Origin: Leptodactylus fallax | Lineage: Eukaryota > Chordata > Amphibia > Anura > Leptodactylidae | Reading direction: 5' to 3' | Assembly: GCA_947044405.1 (NCBI GenBank) | Contig: CAMRHE010000035.1 | Coordinates: 7,103,501 to 7,167,500 of the forward strand | Length of the DNA: 64,000 nucleotides | Shown: one piece after another, positions 12,430 to 22,832 of the stretch | Position numbering within the stretch: position 1 is the stretch's first letter | Layout: each line of letters opens with the position of its first letter | The notes under the pieces: model-generated | Seen by the model: only the letters and a program-made list of their open reading frames with translations | What the model was told of the DNA's origin: nothing | The model's database searches: none | Translations under genes and position numbers: made by a program

Positions 12430-13030
12430 GAGGCCGGTGTACCCCTACACCGGGCTCCGACCCCCACCCAGCAGGAACAGCGCCTGTTCCACTCCATCCT
12501 GAACTCCTGACAAGAAGATGTCCGATTTCATGCAAATGCACTCTGTCATTGTCATTGTCACCTTCCAGCTGACGGTGCCGGACAACCACACCCCCACAAG
12601 AGTGCACGAATCTAGCTATCCTGGCATTCACCGACCTTCTAACCAGCTCCATAGCCTCGGCATCCCTGGAGCCCTGCCAGGAAACTCTTGAAATTATTTC
12701 AGACCAAACCACACACCTACCAAAAAATCCCAGAATTCTGTCCAAGTTGGAATGCATGACCGCTAACAAATCGGCCATGCACACAAAACACAAGTCGTTG
12801 CCTCCCGCGTGCAACACCAAAATAATGGGGGAAGCGACACACCTGCTCAATTCTACAATCTCCAGCAGAACTTGCGGCCACCGTAGTCCCCGAACACCCC
12901 TTCAGACCACGTCAATGTGCTGGAAGCCGAGGCTCCTACCACCCGGTCGTACATCAGCCCGTTCTGCCGCCCAAAAGATGTAGGAATGGCCCAGGAACCA
13001 TACCACCTGGGGTCCCTGATCTGAAAAAGA
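12430..13030 (-). pseudogene. SGNH-hydrolase-like domain of the Ngaro element
   Basis: The minus strand encodes VVWFLGHSYIFWAAERADV, then after a frame change SPIILVLHAGGNDLC, and near the end DRVHLHEIG. These are the expected blocks of SGNH/GDSL hydrolases: block I with the catalytic Ser (GHS), block III with the Asn (GGND) and block V with Asp-x-x-His (DRVH). All active-site residues survive although the frame is broken near 12850-12902. SGNH-like domains are known from some vertebrate Ngaro elements. The substrate is unknown; a lipid or carbohydrate ester is the usual family role. Position after the recombinase, at the 3' end of the coding region, matches that arrangement. Confidence 0.75.
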
Positions 13031-13037
13031 AAACAAA

Positions 13038-13984
13038 TTACAACACAAGTTCCGGCCTAACATAACCTGCATAACACGCCGACTTCCAATGACCAATCCG
13101 CTTCACGTCCTCTTCGGGCACACCCGTCGCCGCCCCAATCCTGAAGGATTGTGTCCAAACTCGGACACCGGAAGACCCAAACCCCCCAAACACCGATGGA
13201 ACAATGCCTGGAACTGGAGCCGCGTTACCGCCATCTTGATTCGCTAGGAAACTCTGCCCAACCGGCGCAAAAGAGCCATAATGAGATACCGCCTCCACAG
13301 GACATGCAACCCCTTCCACAGGCCAAATAGTAAGCTAGGTCCCCCTACCCAGTGGGTCCGTCTTAGAGCGCCATACCCGAATCCGGACCACCCCTTTCGT
13401 GACCAACATGTCATCCTTTAACAAACCCCCCAGTCTAGTCTTAGATGGGGAGCAGAGCTCCCTCACCCTCAGTGCCCCCAAAAAAGCCAAACAAAAGGCT
13501 GCAGACCACAATTTAGCCTCGTAAGAAGACGAACATACCCCACCCACAACCTTGAGCAACCGCACCAACATGGCATGCGTGACCGGGTGCCTGCTGTCCC
13601 TCTGAATGTATTCCTTGCGCCAACCCTTAAGAGCCTGGTGAACTATAAAACTACGTGTAACATCTACCACCCACCATAGGCCAAATGAAAACCCACCCCC
13701 GCTAACCGCTTTTGAGCCACTACAGCCAAAACCCCCAAATCCCTCATGGATCCCATATATAACAATGTGACATTAAGCAAAAACCCCGCGTTAGCCCATC
13801 TAACCCCATCACCCGCCAGCGCCAGCCACTCCCCCCAGGCCTTACCATGACCAGCCCTCGAGGCTGGGGAAACAGAAGCCTGCACCAACGGCATCACTCT
13901 TGGGTCTCCAGCTCCCACATGCGGGATGGGAAAGAGAAACCCTCCTGGGCAGCCCCCGGCAACAGGGACTGGAACTCCTGCCAA
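13038..13984 (-). pseudogene. Tyrosine recombinase of the Ngaro element, broken
   Basis: This is a site-specific recombinase that would integrate the circular DNA form of the element. From the N-terminal side there is a core-binding region (GHGKAWGEWLALAGDG, 13664-13984), then FCLAFLGALRVRELCSPS with the first catalytic Arg (13335-13670), then SFRIGAAT with the second Arg, GHWKSACYAGYVRPE with the late His and the nucleophile Tyr (13038-13319). The His of the usual HxxR motif is Gln here (TQSFRIG, CAA), a likely inactivating change. Frame changes occur near 13664 and 13320-13335. The preceding RNase H frame overlaps its start. Confidence 0.82.
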
Positions 13985-15013
13985 CGAAAGCGGGACAATG
14001 CATCAGCAATTACATTCTCCACCCCTGGTACATGTTTTGCTCTAATCCATATATTATTCTCCAGGCACCGAAGTACTAAGTGCCAAAGTAGGGACAAAAC
14101 AGGAAGAGAGGAGGAGGATAAACTATTAACACAATGAACCACGTTTATTTTGTCCATCGAAAAACACACCCACCTATTGTGAAATTGCCCACCCCAAATC
14201 TCCTCCGCAACCACTATAGGAAAAAGTTCCAATAGGGTAAGGTTATGGCAGAGGCCGGCGTTGTGCCACACCTCCGGCCAAGACTCCGCACACCATTGAT
14301 TTCCCAAAACAGCTCCAAACCCTGTGCTACCAACCGCGCCCGTGAATAACGACAATACCACATTGCTAACCTCCCCCAATTGCCAACAGGTTCTGCCGTT
14401 ATACGCAGACAGAAACTCTTGCCACACCCGGAGGTCTGCCTTCATGGGGTTAGCAATCTGGATACGATGATGGGGAGACTTGGCTCCCCTGGTGGCTAGG
14501 AACAACCGACGTGAAAAGACCCTACCCACGGGCATAACTCTACATGCAAAAACCAAAAGTCCCAGTAAGGACTGCATCTGCTGTAGAGTCACCTTGCTCA
14601 CCCCCAAGAACCCCTGTACCAATTCCCGTAACCTGTGCACCGTATCAGCCGGGAGGCGATACACCATCTATGCCGTATCGAATCCTATGCTCAAGAAGGA
14701 GAGACACGTCGACGGACCCTCCGTTTTCTCCTGTGATAACGGAACCCCAAAATTCTGCATCAAAAACTGAAAACTGTCTAATAGAAATCCACAGTGATCA
14801 CTACCCGCCGGGGCCACAAACAAAAAATCATCCAAATAATGCGTGACTGACCGACAGCCAGTTTCATAATGTACCACCCACTCCAAAAAGGAACTAAACA
14901 TCTCAAAGAAATGGCACGAAATGGAACAACCCATCGGCAGGAACACATCATAATAAAACATAACATCCACCCTGCAACCCAGCAAGTGATGGCAGTCCGG
15001 ATGGACAGGCAAG
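13894..15013 (-). pseudogene. Ngaro RT (C-terminal half) and RNase H, left of the LTR insertion
   Basis: The frame resumes at LLPVHPDCHHLLGC right after the solo LTR. It shows DVFLPMGCSISC, then THYLDDFLFV, where YLDD is the polymerase catalytic box, and GVPLSQEKTEGPSTCLSF. After a stop near 14668 (the run on from FDTA), MVYRLPADTVHRLRELV begins the connection, followed by RNase H with LFTGAVGSTGFGAVLG and CVNSLSSSSLPVL. The first RNase H Asp (normally FTD) is Gly here. ADALSRF precedes the recombinase. The order RT-RNase H-YR on one strand is diagnostic of DIRS-order elements. Confidence 0.85.
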
Positions 15014-15228
15014 AGGCGTGTATTGCAAAATAGCAGCCCTTGATAAGATGGCTGCTTATGAAAAGATGTTTATAATAGCCAGGCCATAAGTAACCTTATT
15101 TTTGAACCCAGTATAAAGTAATGTCTACCCACTCTATTTTCAGTTGACATGTTATGAGATTTTGTATGTCTATACTTTTAGACCACAGGATGCTGTTTGA
15201 AGGGATATTTACATACCCATACAACCTA

Positions 15229-16795
15229 CAGTCATGGCCAAAAGTTTTGAGAATGATACAAATATTAATTTTTACAAAGTCTACTGCTTCAGTTTTTCTA
15301 ATGGCAATTTGCATATACTCCAGAATGTTATAAAGAGTGATCAGCTTAACAGCAATTACTTGCAAAGTCAATATTTGCCTAGAAAATGAACTTTATCCCC
15401 CAAAACACATTTCAACATCATTGCAGCCCTGCCTTAAAAGGACCACCTAACATCGTTTCAGTGATTGCTCCATTAACAAAGGTGTGGGTGTTGATGAGGA
15501 CAGGGCTGGAGATCAATCTGTCATGATTAAGTAAGAATGACACCACTGGACACTTTAAAAGGAGGCTGGTGCTTGCCATCATTGTTTCTCTTCTGTTAAC
15601 CATGGTTATCTCTAAAGAAACACGTGCAGTCATCATTGCACTGCACAAAAATGGCCTAACTGGGAAGAGTATTGCAGCTAGAAAGATTGCACCTCAGTCA
15701 ACAATCTATCGCATCATCAAGAACTTCAAGGAGAGAGGTTCCATTGGTGCCAAAAAGGCTCCAGGGCGCCCAAGAAAGACCAGCAAGCGGCAGGACCGTC
15801 TCTTAAAAGTGTTTCAGCTGCGGGAACGGGCTACTAGCAGTGCAGAGCTTGCTGAGGAATTGCATCAGGCAGGTGTTAGTGCATCTGCACGCACTGTGAG
15901 GCGGAGACTCTTGGAGCAAGGCCTGGTCTCAAGGAGGGCAGCAAAGAAGCCACTTCTCTCCAGAAAAAACATCAGGGACAGACTGATATTATGCAAAAGG
16001 TACAGGGAGTGGACTGCTGAGGACTGGGGTAAAGTCATTTTCTCTGATGAATCCCCTTTTCGATTGTTTGGAACATCTGGAAAACAGCTTATTCGGAGAA
16101 GAAGAGGTGAGCGCTACCACCAGTCTTGTCTCATGCCAACTGTAAAGCATCCTGAAACCATTCATGTGTGGGGTTGCTTCTCAGCCAAGGGAATCGGCTC
16201 TCTCGCAGTCTTGCCTAAAAACACAGCCATGAATAAAGAATGGTACCAGAATGTCCTCCAAGAGCAACTTCTCCCAACCGTCCAAGAGCAGTTTGGCGCT
16301 CAACAATGCCTTTTCCAGCATGATGGAGCACCTTGCCATAAAGCAAAGGTGATAACTAAATGGCTCAGGGAACAAAACATAGAGATTTTGGGTCCATGGC
16401 CTGGAAACTCCCCAGATCTTAATCCCATTGAGAACTTGTGGTCAATCATCACGAGACGGGTGGACAAACAAAAACCAACAAATTCAGACAAAATTAAAGC
16501 ATTGATTCTGCAAGAATGGACTGCTATCAGTCAGGATTTGATCCAGAAGTTGATTGAGAGCATGCCAGGGAGAATTGCAGAGGTCCTGAAGAAGAAGGGT
16601 CAACACTGCAAATATTGACTTGCTGCATTAACTCATTCTAACTGTCAATATAAGCTTCTGTTACTCATAATATGAATGCAATTATATTTCTGTATGTGAT
16701 AAAAACATCTGACAAACACACATAAAAACCAGAGGGCAGCAGATCATGTGAAAATAGAATATTTGTGTCATTCTCAAAACTTTTGGCCATGACTG
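15229..16795 (+). mobile_element. Tc1-like transposon, copy 2, with intact gene
   Basis: The element is 1567 bp, flanked by TA (15227-15228 and 16796-16797). Ends begin CAGTCATGGCCAAAAGTTTT on both strands with one mismatch in the first 38 bases (GATAC versus GACAC). An inner inverted motif GCAAATATTGACTT occurs near 15360-15380 and 16607-16620, giving two binding-site-like repeats at each end. It sits inside the LTR that sits inside the Ngaro element, so it is the youngest of the three. Confidence 0.93.
15602..16618 (+). CDS. Tc1-like transposase, intact, DD35E spacing
   Basis: It would excise and reinsert the element at TA sites in the nucleus. Starting at MVISKETRAVIIALHKNGLT it is 338 residues (an upstream in-frame ATG at 15569 adds 11; the later one gives the family's usual length). 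Helix-turn-helix DNA binding covers roughly residues 1-110 with a GRPRK hook at about 55-59. Catalytic residues are Asp in FSDESPF (about 149), Asp in QHDGAPCH (about 241) and Glu in [10 protein letters not shown] (about 277). The spacing between the last two is 35 residues, not the 34 of ordinary Tc1 elements; DD35E has been described for the Traveler family, and this could be a member. No stop or frameshift is present. Confidence 0.9.
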   Translation: MVISKETRAVIIALHKNGLTGKSIAARKIAPQSTIYRIIKNFKERGSIGAKKAPGRPRKTSKRQDRLLKVFQLRERATSSAELAEELHQAGVSASARTVRRRLLEQGLVSRRAAKKPLLSRKNIRDRLILCKRYREWTAEDWGKVIFSDESPFRLFGTSGKQLIRRRRGERYHQSCLMPTVKHPETIHVWGCFSAKGIGSLAVLPKNTAMNKEWYQNVLQEQLLPTVQEQFGAQQCLFQHDGAPCHKAKVITKWLREQNIEILGPWPGNSPDLNPIENLWSIITRRVDKQKPTNSDKIKALILQEWTAISQDLIQKLIESMPGRIAEVLKKKGQHCKY

Positions 16796-17261
16796 TAGAC
16801 AAAAGACTCTGTTTAAGGTTAGATTTACATGCCCATACAGATTAGACCACAGGATGCTGTTTAAGGTGATATCTATATGTACATGCTAATTAGATCAACC
16901 ACGCTGTCTAAGGTGATATCTACATATCTATACCAACCAGATCAACAGGTTATGTCCATACTGGTTAGATCAAAGGAACAACTCTGTTTAAAGCGTATAT
17001 GTCACAAGACATATTCAAATGGAAATTGGCCCCTTCCACGTGAATATGAGCTTGGAGAAGAATAGAGGCCTTACAGAAGTGTATCACTTCTGTAACCGCC
17101 CATTGTATGACATACACAAAGGGTATATGATGAGGAAAGATCCCTCAGCATTAGTTGTTGCATTTTCTTGATAGCAGATCATTGGGGACACCTGCTGATG
17201 CTGCATGCTAGCACATGGCTGAGTGATGCTTCCTACAGATACCCTTATCAGAACTAAGCTT

Positions 17262-17700
17262 AGCAGTGTTGTAAGTATTTGATTTGATTACCGTGCTATA
17301 TCTGCTGTATTGTAAGTGTTGAATATATATCATAGTCTGATTGACTTTGATATTTGATTTGATATACTTTATGATACTGTTAAGTGTTGTAAGTATTTGA
17401 TTATATCATAGTTTGATTGACTTTGATATTTGATTAGACTTTGCTTTATTGCAAGGGTTGATTTTGCTATACTTTCTGATACTTTTAAGTGTTGTAAGTA
17501 TTTGATTATATATCACAGTTTGATTGACTGTGATATTTGATTATATCATAGTTTGATTGACTTTGATATTTGATTATACCTTGCTATACCAGCTGTATTG
17601 CAAGGTTTGATTATACCTTCTAATATCTGTTATACTTTTCCTTGTTGTAAGACCTTTTGACCTTTTGCTATACTTTTCCTTGTTGTAAGACCTTCTTCTT
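17262..17700 (+). repeat. Second tandem-repeat block in the long solo LTR
   Basis: Irregular repeats of TTGTAAGTATTTGATT, ATCATAGTTTGATTGACT and TTGATATTTGATT follow one another, then CTATACTTTTCCTTGTTGTA units. The block lies between the first tandem block and the AATAAA signal. Confidence 0.7.
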
Positions 17701-17873
17701 ATACTCTTCTTAGTGAAATGTTACTTTTTGATATCTTCTTACCTTTTGCTATCTTCTTATACTCTTCTTAATAAAATGTTAAGCCATTTGGGGATAGTCT
17801 AGTGTTTTATTCTATAACTTTATTCTATTACACGGAATCCAAAAGAATCTGTTTCATTTGGCAATACAAGGCG

Positions 17874-18335
17874 AAAAGCCGACTCTATGTCGGACTTAGC
17901 CAAGAGAGCCCCCGGGCCAGCCCTGCCCACCAAATCAACCGCCCTGTCAAACGAAACATAACATACCGACGCATCATCCTTGGGAATCCCATCATTCACC
18001 GAACCGCCTTTGGGAGAGAACAGGTGGTGAATCAGCCGAAACTTGCCCAGCTCTTTCTTGGGCATCACGCCCAATGGGGAAACCCTCAAGTTACGGAAGG
18101 GGGGGGGTCCGAAATGGCCCCCGAATCCTGCCTAGGGCCACTTCCTTCTGCTCCTTCTCCCGCAGCACCTCTGGATGCTCAACCGTCGATTTCAAATTAT
18201 CAGACAGCAACGGATACCGGCTAAACGTAAAGGGAATGAAAAAACCAAACGTAAAGCCAAAATGCAACTGGGAGGCCTCCAATTTTTTGGGATACTTATA
18301 TAACCACGGGGACATTGCCAGAACGCTCACCGCTC
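17874..18335 (-). pseudogene. Ngaro RT (N-terminal half), right of the LTR insertion
   Basis: The first part is LYKYPKKLEASQLHFGFTFG and FSRYPLLSDNLKSTVEHPEV (18091-18330). After a frameshift at a run of nine G (about 18101-18109) it continues as RVSPLGVMPKKELGKFRLIH and ALLAKSDIESAFRL. The last words (KSDIESAFRL) contain the first catalytic Asp of the polymerase. The gene is then cut at AGGCG by the solo LTR, and its continuation is at 15013. Without the insertion the two halves join precisely in frame at the AGGCG duplication. Confidence 0.85.
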
Positions 18336-20047
18336 ACAGTTCTTACTGTCTCCGGCCAGCTTTCCGGAAGGCTTGGCACTCTTTGTGCATCGGGCAGCGG
18401 CATGATTACCCCCGCAAGATGAACATTCGTGCTTAAATTTGCACAATCCATAGAACCTGCAGTGGCCCTCATTGAAGAGCCAGCAGGTACCTGGGCAACG
18501 AACGGCCACCGATCCAGAAGGCACGCCTCCCGGACCAGTGGCCCCCGCTGGAAGGGCGCCGCTTTCCGCGCCATCATCAATCGTATCCACACATCCGTAG
18601 CCTTCACCACCCAACCAATATCGGGCTGGAGCACCAAGCGGCGGCGGAACTCTTCATTGTAGCGCCACCAGGCGCTACCACCGTGCGACTTATACGCACA
18701 AAATATAGTATCAAAATAGACAAAGAGTTCGGCACACCGCTCAGGCTGCCTCTGACCCAGCACACACCCCAGAACCGCGAAAGCCTAACACCGATTTCCG
18801 AATGTTTTAGCAACTCTGGGACGTCTATCAACCATTCGCTCAGTAATAATTCTCCGTCCTTTATTAACTGTGTGCAGATCCACTGATATAAGCAACCAAA
18901 TATCTACATACTGATTAGCCTGGATCTTGGAACGAGTTTCCTCATCCAGGTGAGCTCCCAGAGGGCCGATGCCACAGAAGAAAGCCTCCTTGTGTACGCC
19001 CGCCCCCATAACAGCTACACCAGAAGACTTCTTATCAGTTGAACCCTTCTCCAGACGCTGCATGAGGGCCTTAAGGGCAGGGAGCAGCTCATTGGAACCC
19101 CCACCCTGCCCCCCAGGCACCCGCAAAATCAAACTCACCTGAAGTGGATGCAATCGGAGCAACCTCCTGAGACGAAACCTGCACCGCGCCAGCCTGACTG
19201 GCTCCACGGGAACACTGCTCCTGCGGCTGCGTGAGGCCACTGCCTCTTGCTCCTACAGCGATGCGACCTGCCAGAGTCTGGAGAGCTGCAGGAGGATGAA
19301 GCGGAAGTGGACGGTAAACGCCGACGACTCGCCCTGGAACCTCTGGACCTCCGGCTTCTCCTGGAAGAATGGGATCAATGGAGACTCCTGTCGTGCTTTG
19401 CTTTCAAGGCCCTGCAGCGCCTATGCCCAGACTGGCCATATGGCGAGGAGGAGGAGGATGCAGAAGTCTTCGACCTGTCCCTACCCGCCTTCGCTGCTGA
19501 ACGGGACCGCCGGTCATCCGCGGGACTTGGAACCTAAGGGCCTGCAGTTACAACTGCAGCGACGGCACTGGGCAAACAGGAGGGGACGCTGACAATAACC
19601 CCTCCAAAGGTGGATCTACAGACACCATCTGCTGCGATGCCCGCCCTGAAGCCTGAGAAGGCAGTGCGGTCAAAGCGTTGGGCACCGCAGCCATTACTGG
19701 AGCTGATACTGGGGCTCATTCCCTGCTACCCATTGCATGTACCGTACTAACTCCGGCACTAACTGAATCCAAAATGGTGCGGCGGGAGGGTAGGCGCTGC
19801 CCGCTGCGAGCTTCCCACGCCTGGACACTCCCCGCTCCGCCACCTACCCAGGGGAGGAAGGCTCGGTTTTCAGGCGCTCTGGAGGCCTGGAGTGCCTTGC
19901 CGTCCCGCGCGCTTGTGTCGGAGACACCAGCGTCTCTACGGGGGAAGCATCCTGTCTGACGCCTGCAAGCAGGCGCGGCAGGAATGCTTCACCTTCCGCC
20001 GCCCAGCCAGCCTGTAAGGCGGCAATCAGGAACCTTTCGTCGGCCAT
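18296..20047 (-). pseudogene. Gag-like region of the Ngaro element, multiply frameshifted
   Basis: A start at 20047 (MADERFLIAALQAGWAAEGE) lies 25 bases downstream of repeat A1. Further frames include LNELLPALKALMQRLE-like sequence near 19100, ANQYVDIWLLISVDLHTV near 18880, WRYNEEFRRRLVLQPDIGWV near 18650, and a Cys/His-rich segment CWLFNEGHCRFYGLCKF...HECSSCGGNHAAARC near 18420-18520. The last contains a CCHC-like knuckle (CSSCGGNHAAARC, one residue shorter than the standard spacing) and would bind nucleic acid in the particle. Frames change at least four times, and no single frame exceeds about 155 codons. Confidence 0.7.
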
Positions 20048-20071
20048 ACCTGCTCCCAGCTCAGCGCAGTC

Positions 20072-20347
20072 AGCTCATGTGAAAGGAGGCAGCCGGAAAG
20101 AGGAAGGGCTGCTTCCTGCATCAACATATCAACCCTGGGAACATACCATCACGGGAACGCCCCTTAATTCTAGGAGGATGGGAAGGGGAAAGAGGCCATA
20201 TCCAACCCACTACTATTTGGGACAAACCACCTCACGGCTCCCCTTATTAATAGGAGGCACAGGAGGAGGGGGAGGAAGGAGTCATCTTTCCTTCCCTCAC
20301 TCATCACGCAGTCCCTGGCATCCTCCCAAAGGGTCCGGTGCCTGCAA
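20072..20347 (-). repeat. Ngaro repeat A1 (5' end)
   Basis: This is the unpaired A copy at the 5' end, ending at GGTGCCTGCAA. It forms the 5' leader up to 25 bases before the gag-like ATG. Differences from A2 are scattered substitutions and a few small indels (for example GGAGGATGGGAAGGGG versus GGGGGGAGGGG), so both arms have aged. Confidence 0.87.
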
Positions 20348-21032
20348 AACCACATTATGGCAGTCATAGAAACCCATAACACTGACAACCTCCTAGGCCT
20401 CTGTAAGTGCCAGCCATAGTTGCTCCCATTAAAAACCATGCTGAATGCAAATTATTTTCACTACACCTGTAAAAGCTGTAGTCCACAGCTTTGACATCTA
20501 AACACAGTAGAGGACATTTACTAAGCAAAATGAGACAGAATTATATTGCAAAAAACACAAAGCAAGGCAAGTTGTTTTAGAAGTTTTTTTTCTGCTTTCC
20601 ATGAAGACTCCATTCTCCTGGCATGTGTGGCTGTTTACATGCTGAACCTCCAGTTTGTTGGCAGTTCGGGGAAGCTTCTACTATAATTCTGATATTCAAT
20701 ATGTTTCCATCTCAGTCTAAGAATATCAGCCCATACAACTTTCCAGCCACTTTTAAGCTCACCTTTCAGAGCCTTCCATAGCCAACCCACTATAACAGGA
20801 GCAGCAAACTTTGACTGTCCAGTTGTTGGAAAACTCCAAGCATACATACTTGTTGCGCTGCTCTTGGGGCTACCAGAAAAGTAAATGGATTATGCTGGGA
20901 ATTATAGTTTCACAGCAGCTGGAGTACTGAAGGTTGCTGACACCTGCACTACAATGTCAAAATTTAACATAGATCATTAACTACTTCCAGGCATGCGGGT
21001 AGTCCACTCTTAACCCTTCAAGGATGTGTATA
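20348..21032. other. Mostly unique sequence with a short frog-type repeat
   Basis: No gene is supported. At 20894-20950 the phrase ATGCTGGGAATTATAG-TTTCACAGCAGCTGGAG resembles the very common vertebrate/anuran phrase CATGCTGGGAGTTGTAGTTT. The rest is unremarkable. Confidence 0.5.
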
Positions 21033-21216
21033 TACACTACTGTTCAAAAGTTTAGGGTCACTTAGAAATTTCCTTATTTTTGAAAGAAAAGCACAGTTTT
21101 TTTCAATGAAGATAACATTAAATGAATAAGAAATACACTCTATACATTTGTTAATGTGGTAAATGACTATTCTAGCTGCAAATGTCTGGTTTTTAATGCA
21201 ATATCTACATAGGTGT

Positions 21217-21582
21217 TGTAAGAGTATGAACCCAGAGGGCACTAGTGAGCGACCCAAAACCAGGATTGAAAAGCTCTTCAGCCACACTCATAGGTGGGGG
21301 CGCCAACTCCAGACGGAGTGTCTGCAGCAGGAGAGAGTGCTGTGGAGACCTGCAGGAAGCAGGGAGACGGGAAACCAGACGGACGGGCGGTCTGTCCCAA
21401 GAGGACTGGGGTCCTGAAAGGACTAACTAAGCCAGGCTGTTTGTTATTTTTTGTTCCATTTATAAGCTGAATAAAAGCCATTTTACTTTGGATTAGCACC
21501 GTCTGAATGCTGCTTCTCCGGCACCCAGTACCACCTACACCGCTGTCGAGTCCAGGAGGCTAAATCCCCCCAAATTGCCACA
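21217..21582 (+). mobile_element. Solo LTR, family A, copy 1 (inside Tc1 copy 3)
   Basis: It starts TGTAAGAGTATGAACCCAGA, ends AAATTGCCACA, and is flanked by a perfect 4-bp duplication GTGT (21213-21216, 21583-21586). A polyadenylation signal AATAAA is at 21470-21475. At 366 bp it is shorter than the two other copies in the window (429 bp each) because of internal deletions. Short TG...CA LTRs with a 4-bp duplication fit several endogenous-retrovirus and Gypsy groups; no internal region is present. Confidence 0.88.
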
Positions 21583-21807
21583 GTGTATAGAGGCCCATTT
21601 CCAGCAATCATCACTCCAGTGTTCTAATGGTACATTGTGTTTGCTAACTGTGTAAGAAGGCTAATGGATGTTTAGAAAACCATTGTGCAAGTATGTTAGC
21701 ACAGCTGAAAACAGTTTTGCTGGTTAGAGAAACTATAAAACTGACCTTCCTTTGAGCTAGTTGAGAATCTGGAGCATTACATTTGTTGGTTCGATTAAAC
21801 TCTCATA

Positions 21808-22832
21808 ATGGCCAGAAAAAGAGAACTTTCATGTGAAACTCGACAGTCTATTCTTGTTCTTAGAAATAAAGGCTATTCCATGCGAGAAATTGCCAAGAAA
21901 CTGTGTACTACTCCCTTCAGAGCACAGCATAAACAGGCTCTAACCAGAGTAGAAAGAGAAGTGGGAGGCTCCACTGCACAACTGAGCAACAAGACAAGTA
22001 CATTAGAGTCTCTAGTTTGAGAAATCGACGCCTCACAGGTCCTCAACTGGCAGCTTCATTAAATAGTACCGCAAAATGCCAGTGTCAACGTCTACAGTGA
22101 AAAGGCAACTCAGGGATGCTGGCCTTCAAGGCAGAGTGACCAAGAAAAAGCCATATCTGAGACTGGCTAATAAAAGGAAAAAATTAATATGGGCAAAAGA
22201 ACACAGACACTGGACAGAGGAAGATTGGAAAAAAGTGTTATGGACAGACGAATCGAAGTTTGAGGTGTTTGGATCACACAGAAGAACATTTGTGAGACGC
22301 AGAACAACTGAAAAGATGCTGGAAGAGTGCCTGACGCCATCTGTCAAGGTGGAGGTAATGTGATGGTCTGGGGTTGCTTTGGTGCTGGTAAAGTGGGAGA
22401 TTTGTACAAGGTAAAAGGGATTTTGAATAAGGAAGGCTATCACTCCATTTTGCAATGCCATGCCATACCCTGTGGACAGCGCTTGATTGGAGCCAATTTC
22501 ATCCTTCAATGACCCAAAGCACACCTACAAAGTATGCAAGAACTATTTAGGGAAGAAGCATGCAGCTGGTATTCTATCTGTAATGGAGTGGCCAGTGCAG
22601 TCACCAGATCTCAACCCCATTGAGCTGTTGTGGGAGCAGCTTGACCGTATGGTACGCAAAAAGTGCCCATCAAGCCAATCCAACTTGTGGGAGGAGCTTC
22701 TGGAAGCATGGGGTGAAATTTCTCCAGATTACCTCAGCAAATTAACAGCTAGAATGCCAAAGGTCTGCAATGCTGTAATTGCTGCAAATGGAGCATTCTT
22801 TGACGAAAATAAAAGTTTGAAGGAGAAAATTA
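21808..22832 (+). pseudogene. Broken transposase of Tc1 copy 3 (DD38E-type family)
   Basis: It begins MARKRELSCETRQSILVLRN with a helix-turn-helix. Stops and frameshifts follow near 22018 and 22060-22076. It then reads VSTSTVKRQLRDAGLQGRV and WTDESKFEVFG with the first catalytic Asp. Further frameshifts fall near 22350 and at the second Asp region, where about eight bases are missing at CTTCAATGACCC compared with copy 5 (LQQDNDPKH). It ends PDLNPIELLWEQL with the Glu, then NGAFFDENKSLKEK. With the Asp taken from copy 5, 38 residues separate Asp and Glu, as described for the Intruder (DD38E) branch of Tc1 elements. The gene is inactive. Confidence 0.88.

Larger units (their letters stand above)
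15180..17010 (+). repeat. 47-bp tandem repeats inside the long solo LTR, split by Tc1 copy 2
   Basis: Units starting AGACCACAGGATGCTGTTT or AGATCAACCACG begin at 15180, then after the Tc1 at 16797, 16844, 16892, 16939 and 16967, a period of 47-48 bp with a shorter last unit. The Tc1 transposon landed at a TA within the unit array. Such direct repeats in an LTR upstream region often act as enhancers; here that is only a guess. Confidence 0.75.
15019..17868 (+). mobile_element. Solo LTR inserted in the Ngaro RT gene, itself carrying a Tc1
   Basis: It starts TGTATTGCAAAATAGC, ends GGCAATACA, and is flanked by a perfect 5-bp duplication AGGCG (15014-15018 and 17869-17873). TG...CA ends with a 5-bp duplication indicate an LTR retroelement (Gypsy-like or endogenous-retrovirus-like); no internal coding region remains, so it is a solo LTR left by recombination. 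Removing the Tc1 at 15229-16795 leaves about 1.28 kb. A polyadenylation signal AATAAA is at 17770-17775, about 90 bases before the end, in the plus orientation, opposite to the Ngaro element. Confidence 0.87.
11447..20347 (-). mobile_element. Ngaro-type tyrosine-recombinase retrotransposon (DIRS order)
   Basis: The element reads leftward. At its 5' end (20347) is repeat A1. Then come gag-like, RT-RNase H, tyrosine recombinase and SGNH-hydrolase coding regions. The 3' end holds B1 (12183-12425), A2 (11914-12184) and B2 (11447-11685). This A1-[ORFs]-B1A2B2 pattern of split direct repeats defines Ngaro-like members of the DIRS order, which integrate by a tyrosine recombinase instead of a DDE integrase and so leave no target duplication; none is seen. 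Excluding the 2.85-kb insertion the element is about 6.05 kb. All coding regions carry frameshifts or stops. Confidence 0.88.

Noticed and set aside
12351..14846. Plus-strand Pro/Arg-rich frames opposite the Ngaro genes
   Set aside because: They are antisense shadows of the recombinase, RNase H and RT regions, and carry no motif of their own.
15019..17868. Autonomous LTR retrotransposon or provirus at this position
   Set aside because: No gag, pol or env frames occur between the TG and CA ends; the only gene is the Tc1 transposase. It is a solo LTR.
11447..20347. Reading the A and B repeats as LTRs of a Gypsy element
   Set aside because: The repeats are in the split A1...B1A2B2 order, there is a tyrosine recombinase and no DDE integrase, and no target duplication flanks the element.
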